DNA of 64,000 bases, taken from CAVVNC01 sp963750015. Its GTDB lineage: Bacteria > Desulfobacterota > Syntrophorhabdia > Syntrophorhabdales > WCHB1-27. Made by a program: the position numbers and the translations under genes. Numbering within the stretch: the stretch's first letter is position 1; the number at the start of each line of letters is the position of its first letter. Positions 8,041 through 17,408 of the stretch are shown here, piece by piece. The notes below the pieces were generated by a model that ran no database searches, was not told the DNA's origin, and saw nothing but the letters and a program-made list of their open reading frames with translations. The stretch spans positions 1-64,000 of the forward strand of contig CAVVPU010000203.1 of NCBI GenBank assembly GCA_963750015.1, written 5' to 3'.

Positions 8041-9714
8041 ATGGTTAAGAAGCGCATCGAAGAGGCACTGAAAGCGGCCGTAGAGCGTTGCAAGCGTGAA
8101 GGCAGCCTCGATCCGGATATCGAGATCGAGCCCTTCCTTGAAATACCCAGGGAAAAGGGACATGGCGATTATGCTACCTCCGCTCCGTTCTTGCTCGCAA
8201 AAAAAGCGAGGAAAAACCCGGAAGAGATCGCGAAGGCCCTTGTGGGGAGCTTGCAGGTATCGGATCTTTGTCAAGAGGTCACAATAGCCGCCAGGGGCTT
8301 CATCAATTTTCACGTGCGCGAGGAAGTGTTCCGCTCCGGCCTCGGGGAGATCCTCGACAAGGGAGTGGAAGCCTTCTTCCCCGATATAGGCTCGGGCAGG
8401 AAGGTCATCATCGAGTTCGTGAGCGCCAACCCGACAGGACCCCTTCACATAGGTCACGGAAGGGGTGCGGCGGTGGGCGACGTGCTCGGGAGGATACTCC
8501 AGAAGACTCACCATCAGGTCGTCAGGGAATACTACGTGAATGACGCGGGTAGGCAGATCAATACCCTGGGGAAGTCCGTCTACCTCAGGTGGAAGGAGCT
8601 TCAGGGCGAGAAGATTGACTATCCCTCGGAACTCTATCAGGGCGGCTACGTGCGCGACATCGCCGGGATGCTCCTCGAGGGCTCCCACGATATACCGGCG
8701 AAAGAGGCCGAGGCCGTTTCGTTCATGGCCCGGTTTGCCGCGAGCCTCGTCCTTGACGGTATAAAGAAGGACCTTGAAGAATTCAGGGTCTTTTTCGACG
8801 ATTACTATAGCGAGAACGGCCTTTTCGAGAGAGGGCTCGTCGATGCAGCCATAGAGGAACTGGCCGCAAAGGGCTACGTTTACGAAGAAGAAGGGGCCCT
8901 CTGGTTCAAGGCCTCGGCCCTGGGAGACGAAAAGGACAGGGTGATAGTAAAATCGGGAGGCGACAAGACCTATCTCGCATCCGATATCGCTTACCACCGG
9001 GAGAAGCTCGAACGGGGCTTTGACACGCTCATCGATATCTGGGGGTCCGACCATCACGGTTATATCAGCCGCCTCAAGGCCTCCATCCAGGCTCTGGGCA
9101 GGGACAAGTCGGCCCTTCAGGTGCTCCTGATCCAATTCGTGACCCTTCTCAAGGACGGCAAACCAGTGGGTATGTCGACAAGGTCCGGCCAGTTCACGAC
9201 GCTGAAGGAAGTTGTCGACGAAGTCGGTCCGGATGCTGCGCGCTTCCTCTTCCTCATGAGAAAAAGCGATGCCCACCTGGAGTTCGACCTTGACCTTGCA
9301 AAAAAGACTTCGAGCGATAATCCCGTCTACTACGTACAATATGCCCACGCCAGAATCGAATCGATTTTCAGGACGGCCCAGGAGGCCGGCATCGATCGTG
9401 AAAGACTCGGTGAGGCCGATACGAGCCTTCTGACCCTGCCGGAAGAGACCGATCTGATAAAGGCCATCCTCAACTTCTTCGATGTGGTGGAGGTGAGCGC
9501 GCGAAATCTCGAGCCCCACCGCATGACCTTCTGCCTGATCGATCTCGTCGGCCGCTTCCACAGTTACTACAACAAGGCCAGGGTGCTGGGAAACGAGCCT
9601 GCCCTTACCAATGCCAGGCTGGCGCTCCTGAAAGTGCTCCAGGGGGTAATCCGGGAAGGGCTCCAGATCCTCGGCGTTTCAGCCCCCGAAAAAATGGAGC
9701 GGGTCGAGGCTTAG
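8041..9714 (+). CDS. argS: arginyl-tRNA synthetase
   Basis: Charges tRNA-Arg; 557 residues, the usual size. The N-terminal Add-1 domain recognises the tRNA D-loop. The class I HIGH motif lies in SANPTGPLHIGHGRG (about residue 137). The KMSKS equivalent is the relaxed GMSTRSGQF, common in bacterial ArgRS. The C-terminal DALR anticodon-binding domain (about 440-557) ends in ILGVSAPEKMERVEA. GAGGAG lies five bases before the ATG at 8041; an upstream in-frame GTG at 8029 is less likely. It follows the nitrilase-fold gene by 18 bases and probably shares its transcript. Confidence 0.97.
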   Translation: MVKKRIEEALKAAVERCKREGSLDPDIEIEPFLEIPREKGHGDYATSAPFLLAKKARKNPEEIAKALVGSLQVSDLCQEVTIAARGFINFHVREEVFRSGLGEILDKGVEAFFPDIGSGRKVIIEFVSANPTGPLHIGHGRGAAVGDVLGRILQKTHHQVVREYYVNDAGRQINTLGKSVYLRWKELQGEKIDYPSELYQGGYVRDIAGMLLEGSHDIPAKEAEAVSFMARFAASLVLDGIKKDLEEFRVFFDDYYSENGLFERGLVDAAIEELAAKGYVYEEEGALWFKASALGDEKDRVIVKSGGDKTYLASDIAYHREKLERGFDTLIDIWGSDHHGYISRLKASIQALGRDKSALQVLLIQFVTLLKDGKPVGMSTRSGQFTTLKEVVDEVGPDAARFLFLMRKSDAHLEFDLDLAKKTSSDNPVYYVQYAHARIESIFRTAQEAGIDRERLGEADTSLLTLPEETDLIKAILNFFDVVEVSARNLEPHRMTFCLIDLVGRFHSYYNKARVLGNEPALTNARLALLKVLQGVIREGLQILGVSAPEKMERVEA

Positions 9715-9828
9715 GACAGAGCCTTACCTTTCATCCGCCCGATTGCCCTTTTTCACGGACATGATAAAATCATCGTTTTAGGGTATATTTATAAAGCGGG
9801 ACCGTGTTCGTCTCATAAGGGAGCGAGA

Positions 9829-10452
9829 ATGAATCGAAAGAGCAAAACGAGAGAATATGCAGAATCGCTTGTTATAGCAGCGGTCATCGCATTGCTGGTG
9901 CGCGGCTTCGTGGTTCAGGCATTCAGGATTCCTTCGGGGTCGATGGAGCCCACTCTCCTGGTAGGAGATCACCTTATCGTAAATCGTATGAGCTATGTGG
10001 TGAAGGTGCCTTTCACGGATATCGTGATGTTCCACGTGGGTAATCCGAAGAAAGGAGACGTGATCGTCTTCAGGTATCCCGTGGATCCTACCAAGGACTT
10101 CATAAAAAGAGTCATTGCAACGGAAGGAGACATTGTTCAGATAAAGGACAAGGTGGTTTACATCAACGGTCAGAAAGCGGCCGATCCCCACGCCTTTTTC
10201 GCGGAAGGGAACAACATCGTTCCGGCCCAGCTTTCACCCCGGGATTTTTTCGGACCCGTAACGGTGCCGAAGAATCACTTTCTTGCCATGGGGGATAACA
10301 GGGACCGGAGCTTCGACAGCAGGTTCTGGGGATTCGTGGACAGGGACGCTCTTGTGGGAAGGGCGCTCATACTCTATTTCTCGCTGAATACTCAATCTGA
10401 TGATATCCTTCACGTGGTGCGGTGGGGAAGGATCGGTCAGCTCATACACTGA
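9829..10452 (+). CDS. lepB: signal peptidase I
   Basis: Membrane-bound peptidase of 207 residues that cleaves Sec and Tat signal peptides on the outer face of the inner membrane. A single N-terminal anchor (about 13-33) is followed by box B with the catalytic serine (PSGSMEPTLLVGDHL), box D with the catalytic lysine (KDFIKRVIATEGD) and box E (MGDNRDRSFDSRFWGFV). It is the short form without a second membrane helix. It is followed 55 bases later by the TPR gene, so a shared transcript is possible. Confidence 0.96.
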   Translation: MNRKSKTREYAESLVIAAVIALLVRGFVVQAFRIPSGSMEPTLLVGDHLIVNRMSYVVKVPFTDIVMFHVGNPKKGDVIVFRYPVDPTKDFIKRVIATEGDIVQIKDKVVYINGQKAADPHAFFAEGNNIVPAQLSPRDFFGPVTVPKNHFLAMGDNRDRSFDSRFWGFVDRDALVGRALILYFSLNTQSDDILHVVRWGRIGQLIH

Positions 10453-10507
10453 CCCCGCCGGCTTTTGGACGACTCAGATTAGCAAAAAGAGGTATCATTA
10501 CAAAAGC

Positions 10508-12172
10508 ATGAAAAAATCACTCATCATTTTTCTTTTCCTTCTCATTGCGTCGCCGGTGTATGCCGCGGCCGCCGGAACGGGCCCGTCTATCTTTTCCTTT
10601 CTGGAGGGTTATAGGAGCGCCGAGGCAGGGAGGTACGACGAGGCAATCGAGCACTATAAATCGGCACTTTCCGGCGACCCCGATTCCGCGAGCATCCGGG
10701 GAGAGCTTGCCCTCGTTTACGTCAAGAAAGGCAAATACCCCGAGGCGGAATCACTGCTCAAGGAAGCAGTCAAGATCGACCCGAAGAACCGGTACAACCT
10801 GATGATGCTGGCCGGTCTCTACCTCTCGAAAAACGAATTGGACGAGGCTCGCGGCCTCTATGAGCAGTGCATCGCAATCGATGAAAAAGACACGGAAGCG
10901 CGAATCTTTGTGGGCTCTATCTATGCGGCACAGAAAAAATACCGTGAGGCAGCCGCGGCCTACGAGAGCGTGTTGAGCTATGAGGAAGACAACATCGATG
11001 CCCTGGCTTATGCGGCAAGAATCTATGGCGAGATGAAGCAGTATGACCGATCGCGCCAATACTACGAGAAGCTGCTCAAGATGAGACCCAATTCGGAGGC
11101 GGTGCTCCTCGATCTGGGGACCCTGTCGGAAATGGAAGGAAAACTGGATGAGGCAGCAGGCTATTATAAAAAGGCCCTCGAAGCGAACCCGTCAAGCAAG
11201 AAGGCGAGGGCGAGAATGGCGGCCGTCTATGTGCAGGAGAAGGACCTCGACAAGGCCATCGCCGAGTTCGAAAAGCTTTCCGATCTCGACCGCGCCGACC
11301 TGTCCGTGAGGGAAAACATCGGCCTCCTCCTTATCGAGCAAGGCAAATTTCAGGATGCGATTCGAGAGTTCAGCCTGATCCTCGCGTCCAGACCCAAGTA
11401 CGACAAAGCGAGACTCTATCTGGCCATCGCTCTTCAGGAAACCGGTCAGCTCAAGCCGGCCCTCGAGGAATTGTTGATGATTGACCCCAAATCCAAGGAA
11501 TTCAGGGAAGCTGCTCGAAGTCTCCTCGATCTCTACATAAAGACCGGGTCTATCGACGAGGGGATCACGAAGACACGGCAACTCTTGGAAAAAGACAACA
11601 CGAACATTGATCTCTATCTTCTGCTTGCCGGCCTTTATGATGAGAAAGCAGACTACGAGAAGGGCATAGCCGTCCTTGAAGAGGCTCGTGCAGCGGCGCC
11701 GACGAACACAGAGGTCCTCTATCAGCTCGGTATGCTCCTGGAAAAGAAGGGCAGCCACGACAAAGCCGTGGCATGCATGGAGGGTCTGCTCAAGATCGAG
11801 CCTGACAACGCGGGCGCCCTCAACTTTATCGGGTACAGCTACGCCGAGAGGGGGATCAACCTCGATAAAGCGGAGGAGATGGTGAAGAAGGCGCTCGAAA
11901 GCAGGCCCGACGACGGTTATATCCGTGACAGCCTGGCCTGGGTATTCTATGAGAAGGGCGAGTACAAAGAGGCTCTTGCAGAGATACTCAAGGCTGCCGA
12001 GTCGGTGGCTGACGATGCCACGATAACCGAGCACCTTTCGGACATCTATGCGAAGCTGGGAGAGCATGGCAAGGCCTTGGAATCCCTGCGCAAATCCATC
12101 GACCTCGAAAAAAATGAGGACCACAAGAAGGCTCTCCGGGAAAAGCTCAAGGGCCTCGAACAACATCCGTAA
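10508..12172 (+). CDS. exported TPR-repeat protein
   Basis: Secreted or periplasmic scaffold of 554 residues. An N-terminal signal peptide (MKKSLIIFLFLLIASPVYA) is followed by about 13 tetratricopeptide repeats covering nearly all of the mature chain, with the typical Gly8/Ala20/Pro32 pattern (for example AGRYDEAIEHYKSALSGDPD). I start at the ATG at 10508 because it gives a clean signal peptide. Its stop shares a base with the start of the next gene (TAATG), tying it to the LolB-like lipoprotein. TPR proteins in such places often act in outer-membrane biogenesis or secretion; no specific role is visible. Confidence 0.92.
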   Translation: MKKSLIIFLFLLIASPVYAAAAGTGPSIFSFLEGYRSAEAGRYDEAIEHYKSALSGDPDSASIRGELALVYVKKGKYPEAESLLKEAVKIDPKNRYNLMMLAGLYLSKNELDEARGLYEQCIAIDEKDTEARIFVGSIYAAQKKYREAAAAYESVLSYEEDNIDALAYAARIYGEMKQYDRSRQYYEKLLKMRPNSEAVLLDLGTLSEMEGKLDEAAGYYKKALEANPSSKKARARMAAVYVQEKDLDKAIAEFEKLSDLDRADLSVRENIGLLLIEQGKFQDAIREFSLILASRPKYDKARLYLAIALQETGQLKPALEELLMIDPKSKEFREAARSLLDLYIKTGSIDEGITKTRQLLEKDNTNIDLYLLLAGLYDEKADYEKGIAVLEEARAAAPTNTEVLYQLGMLLEKKGSHDKAVACMEGLLKIEPDNAGALNFIGYSYAERGINLDKAEEMVKKALESRPDDGYIRDSLAWVFYEKGEYKEALAEILKAAESVADDATITEHLSDIYAKLGEHGKALESLRKSIDLEKNEDHKKALREKLKGLEQHP

Positions 12173-12696
12173 TGAAGAAGTTTTGCCTGCCCCTTCTCTT
12201 TCTCGTTCTCCTCTGCTCGTGCGCGGTGGTGCCGAGAAGGGTGGAGATTGTACAATGGCCCGAGGAGATCATCGATCTTCAGGGCGAAGGCCGGCTCGAC
12301 CTGAAGTGGAACGGACAGAATCTAACCGCATCTTTCGCCCTCAGTATGCACTACCCTGACAGACTGCTCATCGAGGCGTACGGTTCGCCTTTTGGCCAGA
12401 CGATCCTTCACCTGCAAAAAGACGACGACAAGTTCCTCCTTATCGCGGGAAACGAAAAGTTCACGAACGAAGCCCCCGTGAAAGAGCGCTACGGCTTCGG
12501 GGTGGACCAGCTCATAGAAGGGCTTGCCATGAAGGGAAACAAGCAGGGGGCGCCCGGGGGGCCCGTATCGGTTCAGCATGTGGGCTATCGGGTGGCCTAT
12601 GGTCAAGACCGACGGGACAGGAGAACCATGTGCTGGGAGAGGAATGATGCCAGGCTCTGTCTCACCTTCACCGATATCGCCTTCGGAAAGCCCTGA
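12172..12696 (+). CDS. LolB-like outer-membrane lipoprotein
   Basis: Predicted lipoprotein of 174 residues with a signal peptide and lipobox LCSC, Cys17 being the likely lipidation site. The mature part is beta-rich and suits a LolB/LolA-type half-barrel. The stretch FALSMHYPDRLLIEAYGSPFG resembles the core of LolB-like proteins, which receive lipoproteins at the outer membrane. The match is by pattern only. It is coupled at both ends, to the TPR gene (TAATG) and to the DUF362 gene (TGATG). It could instead be a general lipoprotein of unknown function. Confidence 0.75.
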   Translation: MKKFCLPLLFLVLLCSCAVVPRRVEIVQWPEEIIDLQGEGRLDLKWNGQNLTASFALSMHYPDRLLIEAYGSPFGQTILHLQKDDDKFLLIAGNEKFTNEAPVKERYGFGVDQLIEGLAMKGNKQGAPGGPVSVQHVGYRVAYGQDRRDRRTMCWERNDARLCLTFTDIAFGKP

Positions 12697-13757
12697 TGGC
12701 CCGAATAGTAACAGGGGGATGCGCGACATACGATGCAGGGACCCTCAAAGAGTTCTTCACAAAGGCCTTATCGGAAATGGGCTTTTCAATCCAGGGCGCG
12801 AAAGTTCTTCTTAAGCCGAATCTCTTGAGCGGCAAAGCCCCCGAAAAAGGGGTGAATACCCATCCGGCCTTTGTGCAGGCCCTCGCAGAAATCTTCCTCG
12901 AAAAGGGCTGCACCGTCTTCGTGGGCGACAGCCCTGGCTACGAATCCACACAAAGGGCGCTCGAAAAATCGATGATCATGGGGGTTGTCCGCAGACTCGG
13001 TTTAAGCGTCGCCACTTTCGAGGGGAAGGTGAAGAAGGCCAACAGGGGCATCTCCCCTTACAAGGAATTGCTTCTGGCCGAGGACCCTCTGAACTATGAC
13101 CTCGTGGTAAACATGCCCAAGCTCAAGACGCATATCATGATGGGTCTGACGGCGGGTGTCAAGAATACCTTTGGTTTCATCCCCCATTTGAATAAGGCAA
13201 AATGGCATCTGCGGTGCGGGACCGACAAAGCTCTCTTCGCTTCCCTGCTCATCGATATCCATTCTCTCGTGAAACCGGCGCTTACCGTGCTCGACGGCGT
13301 GGTTGCCATGGAAGGCGACGGACCCTCGAATGGTCGGGTCCGCAACCTCGGCCTCGTGGCCGTGACCGACAACGCCTTCTCCCTCGACTCTTTTTTGGAA
13401 AAGGTCCTTTCTTTTCCCTCTCCACTGCCCGTTTCCGCAGTTGCCCGGAAGAACGGCCTCGTCGAAGAGGCGACCCTTGTGGATCTGGGCATGCCGGAAG
13501 TGAAAGACTTCAAGATGCCGAAAACAATGCAAACCGACTTCAGTCTGCCCGGTCTGGTGCGGGAAACCGCACGAAGCTTCTTCACGAGCAAGCCGAAATG
13601 CAATATAAGAAAGTGCACCGCCTGTATGACTTGTGTCCATGTCTGCCCTCCGGGTGCCCTTACTATGGAGAAGAAAGGCATTTCTTTCGATTACAAGAAG
13701 TGCATCCGCTGCTATTGTTGCCAGGAGATGTGCCCGACCGGGGCCATTAGTGTTTAG
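12696..13757 (+). CDS. DUF362 domain protein with C-terminal 2[4Fe-4S] ferredoxin domain
   Basis: Cytoplasmic iron-sulfur protein of 353 residues. Residues 1 to about 270 form a DUF362 domain (VLLKPNLLSGKAPEKGVNTHP, VNMPKLKTHIMMGLTAGVKN), a fold often found in anaerobes. The C-terminal 55 residues hold two [4Fe-4S] motifs, CTACMTCVHVCPPG and CIRCYCCQEMCPTG. It probably moves electrons to or from an unknown reaction centred in the DUF362 domain. The ATG overlaps the stop of the lipoprotein gene. Confidence 0.92.
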   Translation: MARIVTGGCATYDAGTLKEFFTKALSEMGFSIQGAKVLLKPNLLSGKAPEKGVNTHPAFVQALAEIFLEKGCTVFVGDSPGYESTQRALEKSMIMGVVRRLGLSVATFEGKVKKANRGISPYKELLLAEDPLNYDLVVNMPKLKTHIMMGLTAGVKNTFGFIPHLNKAKWHLRCGTDKALFASLLIDIHSLVKPALTVLDGVVAMEGDGPSNGRVRNLGLVAVTDNAFSLDSFLEKVLSFPSPLPVSAVARKNGLVEEATLVDLGMPEVKDFKMPKTMQTDFSLPGLVRETARSFFTSKPKCNIRKCTACMTCVHVCPPGALTMEKKGISFDYKKCIRCYCCQEMCPTGAISV

Positions 13758-13970
13758 CTTTCTAGCATAGGCATTCGTGATACAATAGTCATTCCAAGGT
13801 GGCCATGGTTAATCGATTACAATCAAACGTGGTGGCCTGAAAGAGGCAACGACATACTTCCCACTGTATTGGGCAATTTCATACGGCGCTGTTTCGCCCG
13901 GAAAATCCGATTGCATTATGCCGGTTGGCCGAAAGAGTGCGTTCCATCTAAACAAAGAGAGGGTTTCACG

Positions 13971-14147
13971 ATGTTCGACGCTTGGGAAGTGGTTGAAGAA
14001 TTATCAGCAAAAGCGGACAAGCAGGGGACCAAGAGGATATCAATGCTGGAAATCGGAAAGGAACTCAAAGATGCGGGGTACAACAATGCCCGAAACGTTC
14101 AAGAAATTCGCAAAAGCTTGATCGAGCTGGGTTACCAGGTGGCATAA
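13971..14147 (+). CDS. small conserved-looking hypothetical protein, 58 aa
   Basis: Short soluble protein, MFDAWEVVEEL to the C-terminal LIELGYQVA. It looks like three or four helices; the middle (SMLEIGKELKDAGY then NVQEIRKSLIELGY) has the spacing of a helix-turn-helix or a compact winged helix, but I do not recognise a family. A good ribosome site (AGAGAGGG) lies seven bases before the ATG. It stands alone, with 213 bases of non-coding DNA before it and the convergent U32 peptidase gene after it. Confidence 0.6.
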   Translation: MFDAWEVVEELSAKADKQGTKRISMLEIGKELKDAGYNNARNVQEIRKSLIELGYQVA

Positions 14148-14162
14148 GAGGCTCGCCTGGCT

Positions 14163-14187
14163 CCGCACCCGATTCGTGGGTGGATTT
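14163..14187. terminator. weak hairpin between convergent genes
   Basis: A five-base stem CACCC/GGGTG (14166-14170 with 14178-14182), extendable by a wobble pair, is followed on the plus strand by ATTTTC. It lies in the 40-base gap between two converging genes and could end transcription from the left. The stem is short, so support is weak. Confidence 0.3.
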
Positions 14188-16035
14188 TCACTTCCTTTCC
14201 AAAATCACGAGCATTTCACACTTCTTACAGTCAAATTCGAGACGGTACGAACGATGGGCGTCAGCAAGCCTGAGGGGTTCGGGCACCCGTCGACTGGATG
14301 GGCTATACCTGGGGCACAGGTCCAGCTGATGACGGACGCAGTAGCGGCTGGTCATTACCGTCCTGCCGGCCGTGTCGGCAAGGGTTTCGAAGGCCGGTTC
14401 AACAACCTCCGCCCCTTGGCGTTCGTAGAATCGGCGTGCATGCTCGTTCAGGACATTGGCGTGGAAATCGAGCCTTTTTATCGGGTAGGGGGCATTGTTC
14501 CTTACATGTGGGGCTGTTTCGCGCGGGTAGCCCGCGTGTCTCGTTCTCGTAAGCGCCTCCAGAACATCGCGCCTGATACCGTTCAAAAAGCTGACGGGAA
14601 GAAAACCAGGGTCTTGGGGGTGAATCGTCAGTTTGGTCACCAGGTAGGGGGTGTTTCCCGTGCTCGTAGTCTGTGTTTCAATCCGTTCCCGTGCACGAGC
14701 CGGGTCCCGGGACGGCTCGAATGGGGCTTCCAGGACGATTTCGGCGTGGTTGCCGTCTTCGTCCCTGACAAACAGGCATACTGAAGTATCGCCCTGAGTG
14801 AATTCCATTTCCACGTCTATGGTGCGGCGGGCCGAGGGTTTTCTCAGGACACCGGCGAGGGCCGCGTCATGGTTGCGATAGAGAACGGTGCCGATCTTGA
14901 GGTCCTTCATGCTGTTGGGGTAAACCTTCTCCCTGTCCACCCGATCGACGCGGAATCCCGCCAACTCTCCCCTATCCGTGAAAAAGCAAAGTCCGTCTCC
15001 GTTCTTGAGGTCGTGGCCCCTTATTCCAAAAGAGTCCTTCCCCACGCCAATGACCGTCCCCACGCGTTGTCCGATAGATTTTTGGGTATCGGGAGAGCCG
15101 ATCTTTTCCTTTCTGCCGCACGTGAAATACTGGGTATGTCCGCGATTGAAGGTCTTGTCGGGATCGGGCGAGAAGGTGAACGAGCTCATGCCCGAGCTGC
15201 TTTTGCAATAGGAGGAATGACCAGCGATGAACCGATCGATGGCCTGCCGGTAGGCTGCGGTCACGTTCTTCACGTAGTCGATACCCTTGTATCTTCCTTC
15301 AATCTTGAAAGAAGTTACCCCGGCAGCAATGAGGTCCGGAATGGCATCCAACCGGTTAAGGTCTTTGAGCGAGAGAAGGAACTTGTCCCTTTGCATGACG
15401 CGACGGTCGCCATCGGTCAAAGTGTAGCGGGACCGGCACGGCTGGGCACAGACTCCGCGATTGCCGCTCCGGCCGGTCGCGGCCTGACTCATGTAGCATT
15501 GCCCGCTGTAAGAAACGCATAAAGCGCCGTGCACAAAAACTTCCAGCTCCACGCCGGTTTCCTTTCGGATGGCGGCGATCTCTTCGAGGGAGAGCTCCCT
15601 CGCAAGAATGACCCGTTTGAACCCGGCTGCCTCGAGAAATCGTACTTTTTCGGGGGTGTCGTTATGCATCTGGGTACTGGCGATGAGGGGGATCGGCGGC
15701 AGGTCCAGTTCGAGCAAACCGACATCCTGAAGAATAAGGCCGTCAGCCCCCGACCCATGGATTTGCCGGATGATTTCGAGGGCCTCAGGCAGCTCCCGGT
15801 CGGTCAGGATGGTATTGAGGGCCACGTATACCTTGGCATAATAGAAATGTGCATACCTGATGAGGCGGGCAACGTCCTCGAGGCTGTTTCCGGCATCGGC
15901 TCTGGCACTGAATTTCGGCGCACCGATATAGACGGCATCTGCCCCATGATCTATGGCAGCCATGCCGATTTCGACGTTACCCGCCGGGGCCAGGAGCTCA
16001 AGCGGCGTGGCGTCTGTCCTTGCTTTCGACATCAT
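14188..16035 (-). CDS. peptidase U32 family protein (RlhA/YegQ-like)
   Basis: Protein of about 615 residues. The N-terminal U32 barrel starts with LELLAPAGNVEIGMAAIDHGADAVYIG. The family signature follows near residue 165: EVFVHGALCVSYSGQC, then GNRGVCAQPCR, giving a conserved cysteine cluster. A C-terminal extension of about 300 residues resembles that of RlhA-type members, which hydroxylate 23S rRNA, and ends with two Cys pairs. Despite the name, several U32 members modify tRNA or rRNA. I use the ATG at 16035 (or 16032), which follows AAGAAGGA. An upstream TTG would overlap the previous gene. Confidence 0.88.
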   Translation of the reverse strand: MMSKARTDATPLELLAPAGNVEIGMAAIDHGADAVYIGAPKFSARADAGNSLEDVARLIRYAHFYYAKVYVALNTILTDRELPEALEIIRQIHGSGADGLILQDVGLLELDLPPIPLIASTQMHNDTPEKVRFLEAAGFKRVILARELSLEEIAAIRKETGVELEVFVHGALCVSYSGQCYMSQAATGRSGNRGVCAQPCRSRYTLTDGDRRVMQRDKFLLSLKDLNRLDAIPDLIAAGVTSFKIEGRYKGIDYVKNVTAAYRQAIDRFIAGHSSYCKSSSGMSSFTFSPDPDKTFNRGHTQYFTCGRKEKIGSPDTQKSIGQRVGTVIGVGKDSFGIRGHDLKNGDGLCFFTDRGELAGFRVDRVDREKVYPNSMKDLKIGTVLYRNHDAALAGVLRKPSARRTIDVEMEFTQGDTSVCLFVRDEDGNHAEIVLEAPFEPSRDPARARERIETQTTSTGNTPYLVTKLTIHPQDPGFLPVSFLNGIRRDVLEALTRTRHAGYPRETAPHVRNNAPYPIKRLDFHANVLNEHARRFYERQGAEVVEPAFETLADTAGRTVMTSRYCVRHQLDLCPRYSPSSRRVPEPLRLADAHRSYRLEFDCKKCEMLVILERK

Positions 16036-16069
16036 TCCTTCTTGGGCCGCACCTCCCGGGCGGGAAGCA

Positions 16070-16495
16070 TCATCGGTTCCCAATCTCCCTGAAGAACGCC
16101 CCCATGATCGTTTCGGCTTCGTCCATGCTGGAATAGACGGCCGTCCGTATTCCGGTGCTGCCGGCGATCATTGCCGAGAGAGGCCGTCCGGACATGTTTC
16201 GGTACAGACACAACACCGGTTTGCCTAAGGCCACGGCCCATCCGAGCTCGTAGCCCACGCCCAGGGACGAAACCGTTACCTCGGCCACCACGAGGTCGCA
16301 GGACTTAAGCCACTCCATATCGCGGTCGTGGATGGCTCGATCACCGGGTCCGTCGTCGCCCTCCTCCGTAAGAGCTGTATCTCCCACGTGTTCGGTCAAT
16401 ACCTCTCCGAAAGATCGCAAGGCTTTAATTATAGCCTCGTACACCGAAGCGTCTTCCCGTCCTGCCCTGATCGACCCGGCAAAATAGATCTTCAT
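16070..16495 (-). CDS. nucleoside 2-deoxyribosyltransferase-fold hydrolase (DNPH1/RCL-like)
   Basis: Protein of 141 residues resembling 2'-deoxynucleoside 5'-phosphate N-hydrolase. The N-terminus MKIYFAGSIRAGRED is the substrate-binding loop. An acidic active-site region follows (DMEWLKSCDLVVAEVTVSSLGVGYELGWA), with the probable catalytic Glu in GYELG. Such enzymes cut the glycosidic bond of deoxynucleotides as a salvage or house-cleaning step. AAGGAAGGG immediately precedes the ATG. The U32 peptidase gene follows 34 bases downstream on the same strand. Confidence 0.8.
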   Translation of the reverse strand: MKIYFAGSIRAGREDASVYEAIIKALRSFGEVLTEHVGDTALTEEGDDGPGDRAIHDRDMEWLKSCDLVVAEVTVSSLGVGYELGWAVALGKPVLCLYRNMSGRPLSAMIAGSTGIRTAVYSSMDEAETIMGAFFREIGNR

Positions 16496-16909
16496 CCCTT
16501 CCTTTCCCTCGTACGAATGCTCCCTTTCTCCCCGCCCCCTCTCATGCGGTCATTATCACCGGCTGTTGTCAGACCATTTCGGGACCCGGGAAGATAAGCA
16601 TTCGATGGTTTGGTTGATCCGGGAGCGATCCATGAATCCTGAGTCACATCTATGTATTATAGCAAAAGCATTGGCTCTTGTGGAAAGGAGGCTCATACCG
16701 GGTGGAGAAGGGACGATAAATGGGGCAAAAAAGGTGAGTGGCAGTCCCGCTTGTCGGTGCAAGCGGGACTGCCAGGAGGCGGGTTTGTGGCGAGATCGTT
16801 GATTAAGTGGGTTGGAACATTCCTTCGTTCCTGGACATATTATCGGATCGCCCGAGAAGAACTTAAGGTGTCGATTAACAATTTTTTTGTTAGTAGAAGA
16901 TGAGTCCGC
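16496..16909. other. intergenic region with no recognisable gene
   Basis: About 410 bases between the DNPH1-like gene and ybaK. Short frames exist on both strands, but none has a recognisable product, a convincing ribosome site or family-like composition. The one clear element is the 14-bp stem at 16740-16773, listed separately. Confidence 0.5.
16740..16773. terminator. perfect 14-bp stem-loop, possible terminator for ybaK
   Basis: GGCAGTCCCGCTTG (16740-16753) pairs perfectly with CAAGCGGGACTGCC (16760-16773) around the loop TCGGTG. On the minus strand, eight bases past the stem, there is a run of six T, so it could end the ybaK transcript. The T-run is further from the stem than is usual, and a structured RNA or a repeat remains possible. 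Confidence 0.5.
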
Positions 16910-17392
16910 CTATATGCCCACGTTCACCAGGGCAGGCTTAAGGATACGGACGAGATCGTGCGGGTCGATTCCGACGAGAAGACCCCTTCTGCCGCCGTTG
17001 ATATATATCCTCGGAAGGGTTAACACAGACTCCTCGAGATAAACCGGCATCCGTCTTCGGGTGCCGAAGGGTGAAATGCCTCCCACCATGTAACCCGTGT
17101 GCTTGTTCGCCGTGTCCGGGTTACAGGGCGAAATCCTCTTGACCCCGGAGAGACGGGCCAGCTCTTTTGTAGATACTTCTTTGTCACCGTGCATGAGGAC
17201 GACGAGCGGCTGCTTCCCTTCGTCCTCCATGATGAGCGTTTTTATGACGCCGTGCTCGTCCACGCCGAGCTCACGGGCTGAGACAGCAGTACCGCCTTTG
17301 TCTTCGTACTTGTACGGACATTCGACGAAGTCGACTCCGTTCTCTCTGAGTACCCGGATAGCCGCCGTTACCGGCACCTTCTCTCTGCTCAC
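16910..17392 (-). CDS. ybaK: Cys-tRNA(Pro)/Cys-tRNA(Cys) deacylase YbaK
   Basis: Trans-editing enzyme of 160 residues that removes Cys from mischarged tRNA-Pro. Family landmarks are KVPVTAAIRVLRENGVDF, the conserved lysine in VIKTLIME, the loop GYMVGGISPFGTRRRMPVYLEES, and INGGRRGLLVGIDPHDLVRIL near the end. Length is that of the family. It follows the J-domain gene by 16 bases. An EbsC-type relative cannot be fully excluded, but the fit is good. Confidence 0.93.
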   Translation of the reverse strand: MSREKVPVTAAIRVLRENGVDFVECPYKYEDKGGTAVSARELGVDEHGVIKTLIMEDEGKQPLVVLMHGDKEVSTKELARLSGVKRISPCNPDTANKHTGYMVGGISPFGTRRRMPVYLEESVLTLPRIYINGGRRGLLVGIDPHDLVRILKPALVNVGI

Positions 17393-17408
17393 AATCCCTT
17401 CCGAAGGT

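Noticed and set aside
8002..9561. 519-residue open frame on the minus strand
   Set aside because: Antisense to argS, whose motifs are unmistakable; no domain or ribosome site.
9715..9828. Terminator or promoter between argS and lepB
   Set aside because: Only a weak ATGATAAAATCATC repeat with a short T stretch; not enough to call either.
16566..16903. Short overlapping frames between the DNPH1-like gene and ybaK
   Set aside because: They span the perfect hairpin, lack convincing ribosome sites and have no family-like sequence.
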